A stretch of DNA of 22,780 nucleotides from Lachnospiraceae bacterium (GTDB lineage Bacteria; Bacillota_A; Clostridia; Lachnospirales; Lachnospiraceae). The notes under the pieces are model-generated. The model saw only the letters and a list, made by a program, of their open reading frames with translations, did not search any database and had not been told where the DNA came from. The DNA is taken from contig JAILCT010000108.1 of assembly GCA_024690425.1 (NCBI GenBank), forward strand, positions 1 through 22,780, in the 5' to 3' direction. Both the position numbers and the translations under genes were made by a program. Position 1 is the stretch's first letter; each line of letters begins with the position of its first letter. Shown here one piece after another: positions 14,522 to 22,357 of the stretch.

Positions 14522-16315
14522 ATGAGTAATAATCGCAGACGTATCGGAGTACTGATAGGCAGTGCCATAGCTCCGTATATGAGAAAGATAATAAACGGAA
14601 TATACCAGGCAGGATCTGACCTGGGCGTGGATATTGTTGTCCTCGCCGGTTCGCAGCTTGATTACAATTTCCTTGACGGCGGTGAGATCGATAAGGATTA
14701 TGACTACTTAAATGCATTGATCCGCGAGCACGCAAGGAAGAACAGGCTTGATGGGATGATAATATCTTACGGGTCTCATTGTGTGTTCATGGATGAGGAT
14801 GTAAGAAAACGCCTGATTGATTCCTATGCCGACATTCCCTATATCCTTATGGAGGAGTTCACCGATAAGGAGAATACGGGATATATCATAAACGATAATT
14901 ACAACAGTATGCGCCTTGTGGTTGAACACCTGGTGTCCTTCCACGGCTACACAAAGTTCCTATATGTGGGAGGAAGAGCCGATAACCGTGAGGCCATCGA
15001 AAGACAGCGGGCCTTCGAGGATGTGCTTGTTGAACATGGGATAACCATATCGCCAAAGATGATGACGGAAGGTTTTTTCATAGAAGAGTGCGAAGAACAG
15101 GTCGAAGAACTTCTTGACAGAAATGAAAAGCCCGAAGCGATCGTGTGTGCCTCGGATCTTATGGCTTATGCGGTATACAAGGTCTTAAGAAGGAGAGGGA
15201 TGAAGATAGGCAATCCCAGGCTTTCGGATACGGCTGTAGCAGTTACGGGATATGATGACGATATCCGTTCGGTATCCTCCGATCCGCCGCTTACCACAAT
15301 TGCACAGGATTTCTTCTACACGGGGTATACGGCTGTTGAGAATATACTCACCCTTCTGCGGGATGGTATCATCGATGGGTGTATAGCGCCCAATCTCCTT
15401 AAGAAGAGGGCATCATGCGGCTGTAATTACGGCAAGCACCATCGATACCTTCCGATGAATGAGACGGAGCGTGCAAGACCGGAATTCTATGCTATTAAGA
15501 TCGCAGAGCTGATGCGTGAAGAGATCCTTATCTCCAATGTTAAGGAGGAGGTAGGGGATAAGATATATGATATCCTGTATGAGAGTATATATAAGGATGT
15601 ACTGATCCTGAACGGATATGTCAAGGAGATGCTTAATGCAGAGGTGGTTACAGACCAGCTGCGCAAGCTGCTTGATTCACCTTATTCGAGATATATTTCG
15701 CCGTATGCGCTTATTAGGGCTTTTTCCGACTATGTATCATCACTTATCCATTCGTCCGATGATCAGACAATCATGGTCATGATGTCTGACATAATGGTTG
15801 AGGGAATGAAGTATATTCAGAATCACATATTGTACCAGCAGAGTGCCGACAGTTACAAATATGAAACGGAAGCCCTGCAGATGTCATTGCTGGCAAGGAA
15901 TATGTCACTTGCAAGTGAAAGCCTGAGTGCAATGCTCACGGCTGCTTTTGAGAAGGTCAATTATGCGGATAAGTCGGATATCTACCTTTTTCTCTACGAC
16001 GAGCCGCTTGATCGTCGTGACGGGCCTGAAGCCGTTAAGAATGCGGCACTGAGACTGGCAGCGTCCAAAACTGAGAAGGGCGGGATAAAAATATATCCGG
16101 AGGATGACCGTCCGGTTGTTTCCGGTGAGAATACGGTCTTATCCTACGCATCTGAATATGAAAATGACAAGAGCGACAGATATTGCTTTATAGACATGCA
16201 TCATGAGAACAAGGTTTACGGTCTTGTAGTCAGCCGCATGGATGAAGATGATATAATGTATCTTACCCTTCTGTCATTCCAGATTGCTATGATGATCGCG
16301 ATGAGGAATGGGTGA
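14522..16315 (+). CDS. LacI-like ligand-binding sensor without DNA-binding domain
   Basis: Residues about 6-300 form a periplasmic-binding-protein-like fold as in LacI/GalR regulators: R-I-G-V-L-I-G at the start, Y-I-L-M-E-E, N-D-N-Y-N-S-M, F-L-Y-V-G-G-R, A-I-V-C-A-S-D-L-M-A and V-A-V-T-G-Y-D-D-D all sit where LacI proteins have them. The N-terminal helix-turn-helix is absent, and there is no signal peptide, so it is probably cytosolic. A C-G-C-N motif (about 303) is followed by a helical region and a GAF-like end (about 470-597) without GGDEF, kinase or AraC output. The ATG follows GGGGAG (14511-14516). Cotranscription with the preceding regulator is likely. Its 3' end overlaps the convergent antiporter gene by 29 bases. 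Confidence 0.78.
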   Translation: MSNNRRRIGVLIGSAIAPYMRKIINGIYQAGSDLGVDIVVLAGSQLDYNFLDGGEIDKDYDYLNALIREHARKNRLDGMIISYGSHCVFMDEDVRKRLIDSYADIPYILMEEFTDKENTGYIINDNYNSMRLVVEHLVSFHGYTKFLYVGGRADNREAIERQRAFEDVLVEHGITISPKMMTEGFFIEECEEQVEELLDRNEKPEAIVCASDLMAYAVYKVLRRRGMKIGNPRLSDTAVAVTGYDDDIRSVSSDPPLTTIAQDFFYTGYTAVENILTLLRDGIIDGCIAPNLLKKRASCGCNYGKHHRYLPMNETERARPEFYAIKIAELMREEILISNVKEEVGDKIYDILYESIYKDVLILNGYVKEMLNAEVVTDQLRKLLDSPYSRYISPYALIRAFSDYVSSLIHSSDDQTIMVMMSDIMVEGMKYIQNHILYQQSADSYKYETEALQMSLLARNMSLASESLSAMLTAAFEKVNYADKSDIYLFLYDEPLDRRDGPEAVKNAALRLAASKTEKGGIKIYPEDDRPVVSGENTVLSYASEYENDKSDRYCFIDMHHENKVYGLVVSRMDEDDIMYLTLLSFQIAMMIAMRNG

Positions 16316-17468
16316 AGAGGAACTTGAGACATATCGGTGTCGCAATTGATGACACGATTATAAGAAGGATGACACTGGTGAAGTATACAGGCTTAAGAAG
16401 CCCGACCGACAATCCCTTCTGGGATACGATAAGGGCAACCTCGCCTCTTGTCATCATACCAATACCGATCTTTAATGAATCGCTTGCGGAGAACCTGCAT
16501 AGCCTTGCTACAGCTCCGCAGGCGATTATTTTTGTCAATAGTGCCACGAGAACGAAGGCGATGGAGAACCACAGGATCTGTGCGGAAAAATCGGCAATGT
16601 CAGTCTTAAGACCGATACTGGCGAAGAATACCGGACCAAACAGCATATATGAATTGATATCCATCTTTTCGGCAATATAATCGGAATCCTTTATGGAACA
16701 TAAGATGATACCGGCAAAGTATGCACCGGTTATATCGGCGATACCAAAGTATTTCTCGGCTATATAGGCAAAGGCAAAGCAATAGGCCAGGCCGGCTATG
16801 GGTATACGCCTGGTATGAGGCCATTTTTTGTCTACCCACTTGAATGCCTTGTAGGACAGGAATCCCACAACACCCGAAAAAACAAAGAAAAGAAGAGTTT
16901 CGAATATTACATGTCCCATGTCCGTGTCAGGTGTCTTCATTCCTATGACGAAGGTCAGGACGATGATGCCGATGATATCATCGATTATGGCCGCAGCCAA
17001 GACGGTAGTTCCCACCCGGCTCTTCAGATATCCCAGCTCCTTAAGGGTCTCGACGGTGATGCTGACACTGGTTGCGGTCATTATAACGCCGATAAAGAGT
17101 GAGGTGACGAAGTGGGGATTATGTATGGGATTGAACCCGTAAAAGGCCATGTGTAGCAGACATCCGCCGCCTAAGGGGACGAACACTCCGGCGCATGCGA
17201 TCAGAAAGGCGATCGGTCCGGTCTTCATAAGCTCCTTAAGGTCGGTTTCAAGTCCGGCCGAAAACATAAGGAGAACAACACCGATTTCCGCCATCTTATT
17301 AAGGAATTCCGTGGGTTCCACGAGACCGAGGATACTGGGGCCTATGATAAGTCCGGCAATGATCTCGCCGACTACCTGCGGAGCCTTAAGCTTACGGGCA
17401 AGGATCCCGAATACCTTCGCAAAGATTATGATTATCGCAAGATTTCTGAAAAAAACAAATGATTCCAT
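16287..17468 (-). CDS. CPA2-family Na+(K+)/H+ antiporter, NapA-like
   Basis: This 393-residue protein is hydrophobic throughout, with about 12-13 membrane helices and no cytosolic regulatory (TrkA-N) domain. Family features are G-E-I-I-A-G-L-I-I-G-P (34-44), L-M-F-S-A-G-L-E-T-D (67-76), the crossed-helix segment A-T-S-V-S-I-T-V (132-139), the ion-binding Asp pair I-I-D-D-I-I-G (Asp163, Asp164) and M-T-R-G-E-V-A-L-I-V near the end. The Asp-Asp pair is as in NapA and NhaA, suggesting electrogenic Na+/H+ exchange. The ATG follows AGAGGG (plus-strand 17477-17482) at eight bases. The gene is convergent with the LacI-like sensor and divergent from cheC. The ion carried is inference. Confidence 0.9.
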   Translation of the reverse strand: MESFVFFRNLAIIIIFAKVFGILARKLKAPQVVGEIIAGLIIGPSILGLVEPTEFLNKMAEIGVVLLMFSAGLETDLKELMKTGPIAFLIACAGVFVPLGGGCLLHMAFYGFNPIHNPHFVTSLFIGVIMTATSVSITVETLKELGYLKSRVGTTVLAAAIIDDIIGIIVLTFVIGMKTPDTDMGHVIFETLLFFVFSGVVGFLSYKAFKWVDKKWPHTRRIPIAGLAYCFAFAYIAEKYFGIADITGAYFAGIILCSIKDSDYIAEKMDINSYMLFGPVFFASIGLKTDIADFSAQILWFSIAFVLVALLTKIIACGAVARLCRFSASDSLKIGIGMMTRGEVALIVSQKGLSVGLLKPVYFTSVILLIIVSSIATPICLKFLFTHSSSRSS

Positions 17469-17508
17469 ACTATTCGCCCTCTGTATGTTTTCTTACATTA
17501 TCCTGATT

Positions 17509-17537
17509 AGTATAGTGTGAATATGTAGAAGTTGCAA
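17509..17537 (-). promoter_or_regulatory. Promoter of the antiporter gene
   Basis: Read on the minus strand, TTGCAA (17537-17532) and TATACT (17514-17509) are 17 bases apart, giving a start near 17502 and a leader of about 34 bases. Confidence 0.65.
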
Positions 17538-17570
17538 TGGTTAAAATTAATATATAAAGGCTTATAATCA

Positions 17571-17599
17571 TTGATTGTACTGTGAAATTATGGTAGACT
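17571..17599 (+). promoter_or_regulatory. Promoter of cheC and probably yerC-pcrA
   Basis: TTGATT (17571-17576) and TAGACT (17594-17599) are 17 bases apart, about 28 bases before the cheC start. It lies back to back with the antiporter promoter without overlap. Confidence 0.55.
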
Positions 17600-17632
17600 A
17601 AAGTATATTATTTCTGAAAGGATTTATCGCGT

Positions 17633-18250
17633 ATGGGTACTTATGACAAGTTCAGTGCAATGCAGATAGATGTTCTTAAGGAAATAGGCAATATCGGATC
17701 GGGTAATGCCTGTACAGCTCTGGCAATGCTGCTCAATACCTTTGTTGATATGACTGTTCCCAGCATCAGGTTCCTTGATTTTGAATCGGTTAAGGAATTC
17801 CTGGGTGGTGGAGCAAGTGAGGTGCTCGGCATCAGGATCGGTGTCAAGGAGGACCTCACCGGGATGATGTTCCATATCGTCAAGAAGCAGTTCGCCGAGA
17901 GGATCATAAACACCTTTTATCCCAAGGAACTTGAGACGCTTAACGATCTTAACGATATGGATTTGTCGGTCCTGTCTGAAATGGGAAATATCACCTCAGG
18001 CGCATATGCCAATGCTCTGGCTTCTCTGTCCAACATGAAGGTTGATATCATGACTCCCGAGTATCATGTGAATACCATTGAAGAGATCCTGCAGATCCCC
18101 CTTAAGGAATATGCAGAAGTGGGTGACAAGATACTGGTAGTGGACGAGCAGTTCATAATGGGAGATGAGAAGCTTACGAGTCATATGCTTCTCATTCTTG
18201 ACGGGCCTTCACTGCATAAGCTCTTTGAGAGACTGGGCATTACATCTTAG
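17633..18250 (+). CDS. cheC: CheC-type CheY-P phosphatase
   Basis: CheC-family proteins dephosphorylate CheY-P and help adaptation in Firmicute chemotaxis. The 205 residues show the two-fold repeat of the family with both catalytic E-x-x-N motifs: L-K-E-I-G-N-I-G-S-G-N-A (Glu17, Asn20) and L-S-E-M-G-N-I-T-S-G-A (Glu116, Asn119). Both sites are intact, so phosphatase activity is expected. AAAGGA (17617-17622) precedes the ATG by about ten bases. No cheY, cheD, cheA or flagellar gene is nearby; instead yerC and pcrA follow. A CheX-like relative is a less likely alternative, since CheX has one such motif. Its target could be another receiver protein, such as the HD-GYP regulator in this window, but that is speculation. 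Confidence 0.9.
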   Translation: MGTYDKFSAMQIDVLKEIGNIGSGNACTALAMLLNTFVDMTVPSIRFLDFESVKEFLGGGASEVLGIRIGVKEDLTGMMFHIVKKQFAERIINTFYPKELETLNDLNDMDLSVLSEMGNITSGAYANALASLSNMKVDIMTPEYHVNTIEEILQIPLKEYAEVGDKILVVDEQFIMGDEKLTSHMLLILDGPSLHKLFERLGITS

Positions 18251-18267
18251 GAGGGACCGGTATACCA

Positions 18268-18561
18268 ATGAATCCGAAAATTAGAACTGAGGCTGTGGAT
18301 CATCTGCTCGATGCGATCCTGCAGCTTAAAGACAGGGAAGAATGCTATATATTTTTTGAAGATATTTGTACCATAAACGAGATATTATCATTATCTCAGA
18401 GGTTTGAAGTTGCGACGATGCTGCGTGAGAAGAAGACATATATCGAGATAGCTGAGAAGACAGGTGCGTCTACCGCAACGATATCACGTGTGAACCGTTC
18501 GCTCAATTACGGTAACGACGGATATGACATGGTACTGGGAAGGCTTAAGGAACAGGAATAA
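18268..18561 (+). CDS. yerC: YerC/YecD family TrpR-like DNA-binding protein
   Basis: This 97-residue protein matches the TrpR-related YerC/YecD family. F-F-E-D-I-C-T-I-N-E-I-L-S-L-S-Q-R (about 29-45) is the family signature, and Y-I-E-I-A-E-K-T-G-A-S-T-A-T-I-S-R-V-N (about 58-76) is the helix-turn-helix that would contact DNA. AGGAGGG overlaps the cheC stop codon, 12 bases before the ATG, a rather long spacing. Its last base is the first base of the pcrA start (TAATG). The yerC-pcrA pairing is known from Bacillus, so the gene order supports the call. The regulated genes are not known from the sequence. Confidence 0.92.
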   Translation: MNPKIRTEAVDHLLDAILQLKDREECYIFFEDICTINEILSLSQRFEVATMLREKKTYIEIAEKTGASTATISRVNRSLNYGNDGYDMVLGRLKEQE

Positions 18562-20966
18562 TGAGCAACGTGATCGATATGCTTAATGATAGACAGAAGG
18601 AAGCGGCCCTTCATACCAAGGGGCCGCTTCTTATATTGGCGGGTGCTGGCTCGGGTAAAACCAGAGTCATCACCAACAGGATCGCCTACCTTATAGAGGA
18701 CTGCGGTGTGAATCCTTGGAATATACTTGCCATTACATTCACCAATAAGGCCGCCGGTGAGATGCGGCAGCGAGTTGATGACATGGTGGGTTATGGGTCT
18801 GAGAGTATATGGGTGGCCACTTTCCACTCAACCTGTGTAAGGATACTCAGAAGATATATCGATAAGATAGGGTATGATACCAACTTTACGATATATGATA
18901 CCGATGATACCAAAACCGTAATGAAGGGTATCTGCAAGCGGCTTCAGATCGATACCAAGCAGATGCCTGAGAGGGCATTTTTATCAGCCATATCACATGC
19001 CAAGGATGAGCTCATGACAGCGGCAGATCTTAAGCTTGATGCTGCCGGTGATTTTGGAATGGAGCAGGTGGCACGGGTTTATGCAGAGTACGAGAAGGAA
19101 CTTAAGAAGAGCAATGCACTTGACTTTGACGATCTTCTTCTTAAAACGGTGGAACTATTTAAGGCATGGCCGGACATTCTTGAATCCTATCAGGACAGGT
19201 TCAGATACATCATGGTTGATGAGTACCAGGATACGAACACTGTCCAGTTCGAGCTCATTAAGCTTCTTGCAGAGAAATACCGCAACGTATGTGTTGTAGG
19301 CGATGACGACCAGTCGATCTATAAGTTCAGGGGAGCCAATATCAGGAATATACTTGATTTTGAGAAGGTCTATCCAGATGCGGCGGTAGTAAAGCTTGAG
19401 CAGAATTACAGGTCTACTCAGACAATACTTGATGCAGCCAATGCGGTGATAAGCAACAACATGGGCAGAAAGGATAAGTCTCTGTGGACAGATAAGGGGG
19501 ATGGGGGTAAGATCCACTTCCGCCAGTGCGATTCGGCTTATGAAGAGGCTGAATACGTGGTTGATTCTATAATAAAGGGGAAGAGGGATAATAAGTACGA
19601 TTACAGGGACTGCGCGGTCCTGTACAGGACCAATGCCCAGGCAAGGTTACTGGAGGAGCAGCTTATCTTAAGCGGAATTCCCTATGACGTGGTCGGCGGC
19701 GTTAACTTCTATGCGAGGAAGGAGATAAAGGATATCCTTGCCTACCTTAAGACGATAGATAATGCCAGAGATGATATTGCGGTAAAGCGTATCATCAATG
19801 TTCCCAGAAGGGGTATAGGCGCTACCACGATCAATAAGGTCCAGGGCTATGCCAACGAGCATGATATAACATTTTATGATGCTCTTAAGGAGGCCGATGA
19901 GATACCCGGGATCGGGAAGAGCAGCAGTAAGCTCAATGCCTTCGTGAACATGATACAGGTATTCAGGAGTAAGCTTCCATACATATCACTTGAAGAACTG
20001 ATGCAGGACGTACTTGATACAACGGATTATATAGAGAGCATGGACTCGGAGGACAAGGAGGACGCCGAAGCCAGGATCGAGAACATTGAAGAGCTGATAA
20101 ACAAGGTTGTAGCCTATGAGGATGAGCATTCCGAGGAAGAGGATTCGCCGGCGACTCTTTCGGGTTTCCTTGAGGAAGTGGCTCTGGTAGCCGATATAGA
20201 CAGTGTTAATTCGGATTCCAATAAGGTTCTTCTTATGACCCTTCATTCAGCCAAGGGTCTTGAATTTCCGCATGTATTCCTTACAGGCCTTGAGGACGGA
20301 GTCTTTCCCAGCTATATGAATATCACGAGCGATGATCCTTCCGAACTTGAAGAGGAGAGGCGTCTGTGTTACGTGGGGATCACCCGTGCAATGGATGAAC
20401 TTACCATAACCTGCGCAAGGCAGAGGATGATAAGGGGAGAGACCCAGTATAACGCCCCTTCGAGGTTTATCAAGGAGATTCCTTCCCACCTGCTCGACCT
20501 TAAGGTGCCCGGTAACCGGATAAGGATGCAGGACAGGGTGGACCCCGCGGATGAAGGCTATACGAAGGAAGTCTTTGCAAGAAAACCCTATTCAGGAACT
20601 TCATATTCAGGAGGTTCATACTCAGGGACTTCATATACGGGAACTCCTTCCGGAGGACTTCCCTTTGGGAATAAAGCAACAGCCAGGCCTGCGGCATTAT
20701 CCGCTAAGGACAGGAATGCATACGCCAAGCCCTTTATAGCTTCGGCTAATAAGGCAGTTAAGCCTGCCATCTCACTCGGTAAGGATTTGGGAACGAACGG
20801 AAGCCTTGATTACGGTGTGGGAGACAGGGTAAGGCATGTTAAGTTCGGTGAAGGAGTGGTCAAGGCAATAGAGAAGGGGGCCAGAGACTACGAGGTTACG
20901 GTTGATTTTGCCGGATACGGAGTCAAAAAGATGTTTGCGGGCTTTGCAAAGCTTAAGCGAGTATAG
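18561..20966 (+). CDS. pcrA: ATP-dependent DNA helicase PcrA (UvrD/Rep family)
   Basis: PcrA is a 3'-5' superfamily 1A helicase for repair, plasmid rolling-circle replication and removal of recombination or transcription conflicts. The 801 residues have Walker A G-A-G-S-G-K-T (28-34), Walker B V-D-E-Y-Q-D (219-224), the Q-N-Y-R-S-T motif IV segment, L-H-S-A-K-G-L-E-F (motif V) and V-G-I-T-R-A (motif VI, near 605). A Tyr/Ser/Gly/Thr repeat linker (677-699) separates the motor from a C-terminal Tudor-like domain (Y-G-V-G-D-R-V-R-H to the end), which in PcrA contacts RNA polymerase. The ATG overlaps the yerC stop by one base, so translation is probably coupled. Confidence 0.97.
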   Translation: MSNVIDMLNDRQKEAALHTKGPLLILAGAGSGKTRVITNRIAYLIEDCGVNPWNILAITFTNKAAGEMRQRVDDMVGYGSESIWVATFHSTCVRILRRYIDKIGYDTNFTIYDTDDTKTVMKGICKRLQIDTKQMPERAFLSAISHAKDELMTAADLKLDAAGDFGMEQVARVYAEYEKELKKSNALDFDDLLLKTVELFKAWPDILESYQDRFRYIMVDEYQDTNTVQFELIKLLAEKYRNVCVVGDDDQSIYKFRGANIRNILDFEKVYPDAAVVKLEQNYRSTQTILDAANAVISNNMGRKDKSLWTDKGDGGKIHFRQCDSAYEEAEYVVDSIIKGKRDNKYDYRDCAVLYRTNAQARLLEEQLILSGIPYDVVGGVNFYARKEIKDILAYLKTIDNARDDIAVKRIINVPRRGIGATTINKVQGYANEHDITFYDALKEADEIPGIGKSSSKLNAFVNMIQVFRSKLPYISLEELMQDVLDTTDYIESMDSEDKEDAEARIENIEELINKVVAYEDEHSEEEDSPATLSGFLEEVALVADIDSVNSDSNKVLLMTLHSAKGLEFPHVFLTGLEDGVFPSYMNITSDDPSELEEERRLCYVGITRAMDELTITCARQRMIRGETQYNAPSRFIKEIPSHLLDLKVPGNRIRMQDRVDPADEGYTKEVFARKPYSGTSYSGGSYSGTSYTGTPSGGLPFGNKATARPAALSAKDRNAYAKPFIASANKAVKPAISLGKDLGTNGSLDYGVGDRVRHVKFGEGVVKAIEKGARDYEVTVDFAGYGVKKMFAGFAKLKRV
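20589..20648 (+). repeat. 15-base tandem repeats within pcrA
   Basis: Four imperfect 15-base units code for the five-residue pattern Y-S-G-T-S, Y-S-G-G-S, Y-S-G-T-S, Y-T-G-T-P. They lie in the linker between the helicase core and the C-terminal domain. Units are in frame, so gain or loss would change linker length without breaking the gene. Confidence 0.8.
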
Positions 20967-20984
20967 AAACATATATCTTGTTAC

Positions 20985-21013
20985 TTGTTACATTAAATAA
21001 AATATAGTATACT
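20985..21013 (+). promoter_or_regulatory. Promoter of the small acidic membrane protein gene
   Basis: TTGTTA (20985-20990) and TATACT (21008-21013) are 17 bases apart, giving a start near 21020 and a leader of about 27 bases. Confidence 0.65.
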
Positions 21014-21046
21014 CATTATGTATTAACTTCAACAGGAGAGCGGGGT

Positions 21047-21364
21047 ATGGATATCATGAATTTAGATAACTTAAACGAACTTGTTAATACGGTCAAGGCA
21101 TCGGAGGCTATGGGTAAGGCTAACGAGATACTGAACGTAGTCAAGGCCGGTGAGATCTTAAGGAAGAAGGAAGAGGAAGAGAAGAAGACCAATGTTGTCC
21201 TTATCGTGTGTACGATCCTTGTTTCCATCGTTGCGATAGCAGCCATTGTATACGGACTCTACTGCTACTTCACACCGGACTATCTTGATGATTTTGATGA
21301 TGACTACAATGATGAGTTCGATGATGACTTTGACGATGACTTCTTCGAGAATGAAGAGGACTGA
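21047..21364 (+). CDS. Small single-pass membrane protein with Asp-rich tail
   Basis: I do not recognise a named family. The 105 residues divide into a helical N-terminus with two similar Val-Lys-Ala repeats (V-N-T-V-K-A-S-E and L-N-V-V-K-A-G-E, about 12-37), a Lys/Glu run (about 40-47), one hydrophobic membrane span (about 49-74) and a tail of about 28 residues made almost only of Asp, Glu, Phe and Tyr. AGGAG (21034-21038) stands eight bases before the ATG; a second Met codon at 21056 is a less well placed start. It has its own promoter, which supports a real gene. The acidic tail could bind cations or a basic partner. It ends 12 bases from the convergent next gene. Confidence 0.75.
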   Translation: MDIMNLDNLNELVNTVKASEAMGKANEILNVVKAGEILRKKEEEEKKTNVVLIVCTILVSIVAIAAIVYGLYCYFTPDYLDDFDDDYNDEFDDDFDDDFFENEED

Positions 21365-21376
21365 TAAGTAAGGCTG

Positions 21377-22231
21377 TTAATTCCGGCATATGAGCCAGAC
21401 CAGTCCGAAACAGACAGGCTGGTGAATTATGTAAACCAATAGGCTTTTACGCCCGAGCCATGACAGGAAGGGGATCCTGTCTGAAGCGATCCGTTTGAAG
21501 CTATCATTATTAAGTGCGATCTTCCCAAGATGATAGCCGAGGATATACATGAAGATCCAGGGAATGACCGGGAAGTAATCCGCGGATCTGAAGTCGGGTG
21601 TGGGCAGTCCGAGCGGAGCAAGGGCAGGTACGGCGTAGAGCGCCTGAGGCAGCCTGATAAGAATATGGCTTTTGGTCCCTATATACCCGTTTGGCATACG
21701 CTTCGTAAGGACAAACAGAATAAATGCGATCATAAGGTGAATAAGTTCGGTAAGGACAGGATTGTTCTTACCGGATTTTTGATTTAGTGAAAAGGCTTTA
21801 TCAAGAGGGATCATGAAGAGGGTCGCGATACCCATAAAGGTAAGGATCCCGTAATAGATCGATTCGGACGGGATAAACAATACGGTAACAAGGGTAATGG
21901 CGAAACCGAGAAGTATAAGGATTAGCCCGCGCTTTATCGCATGTTTTTTCCCTAGAGGCCATACCATTCCCGATAACAGGATGAAGGAAATGCAGATAGA
22001 CTGCTGCCAGAAGAAGGAAGCGGTTGACTTAAGAAAGCCGGTGTTACTTCCGAAGGCAACGAAGTAATCATAGCATGTATGGTAGAGGACCATGCTTATC
22101 ATCGTAAAGCCGCGGAAGGCATCAAGAAGGCAGAAACGCCCGGCAGATGAAGTTGTGGTGTTTGTATCGGCTTTTTTGCTCATTTTATCTGCAGCGGAGG
22201 CTGCCTTTGTTCCTTTCGGGGTTTTGATCAA
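21377..22231 (-). CDS. Acyltransferase-like membrane protein (heparan-alpha-glucosaminide N-acetyltransferase-like, DUF1624)
   Basis: About eight hydrophobic spans follow a polar N-terminus. The segment L-L-D-A-F-R-G-F-T-M-I-S-M-V-L-Y-H (about 35-51) is the hallmark of the HGSNAT-like catalytic domain related to acyltransferase 3, with a conserved Asp-x-x-Arg-Gly and a His two helical turns later. The end, L-V-Y-I-I-H-Q-P-V, is also family-like. Such proteins are thought to move acyl groups across the membrane onto sugars or other envelope molecules; the substrate here is unknown. The start is unsettled: TTG 22231 and ATG 22183 (16 codons later) both lack a clear Shine-Dalgarno sequence, and the conserved part begins after both. 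Confidence 0.8.
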   Translation of the reverse strand: MIKTPKGTKAASAADKMSKKADTNTTTSSAGRFCLLDAFRGFTMISMVLYHTCYDYFVAFGSNTGFLKSTASFFWQQSICISFILLSGMVWPLGKKHAIKRGLILILLGFAITLVTVLFIPSESIYYGILTFMGIATLFMIPLDKAFSLNQKSGKNNPVLTELIHLMIAFILFVLTKRMPNGYIGTKSHILIRLPQALYAVPALAPLGLPTPDFRSADYFPVIPWIFMYILGYHLGKIALNNDSFKRIASDRIPFLSWLGRKSLLVYIIHQPVCFGLVWLICRN

Positions 22232-22252
22232 GATACTTTAAACGACTGAGTG

Positions 22253-22281
22253 ATTTAGCAGTCCGATTAGAAGTGTATAAT
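22253..22281 (+). promoter_or_regulatory. Candidate promoter of the RNA methyltransferase gene
   Basis: A perfect TATAAT (22276-22281) preceded directly by TG has only a poor -35 (ATTTAG at 22253-22258). The start would be near 22288, about 70 bases before the ATG. Confidence 0.4.
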
Positions 22282-22300
22282 ACAAGTCCGGTAAGGTCAA
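22272..22300 (-). promoter_or_regulatory. Candidate promoter of the acyltransferase-like gene
   Basis: On the minus strand TTGACC (22300-22295) and TACACT (22277-22272) are 17 bases apart, giving a start near 22265. Its -10 overlaps the -10 of a plus-strand candidate. Confidence 0.45.
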
Positions 22301-22357
22301 GAAAAAGGATGTTCTTTGACAGGTTTTACATACGAAACGAATAGCAAGGAGAGACGA

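Noticed and set aside
22316..22344. Perfect TTGACA at 22316-22321 as promoter of the RNA methyltransferase gene
   Set aside because: At 17-18 bases spacing there is only GAATAG/AATAGC, a poor -10, and the transcript would start within the ribosome binding site.
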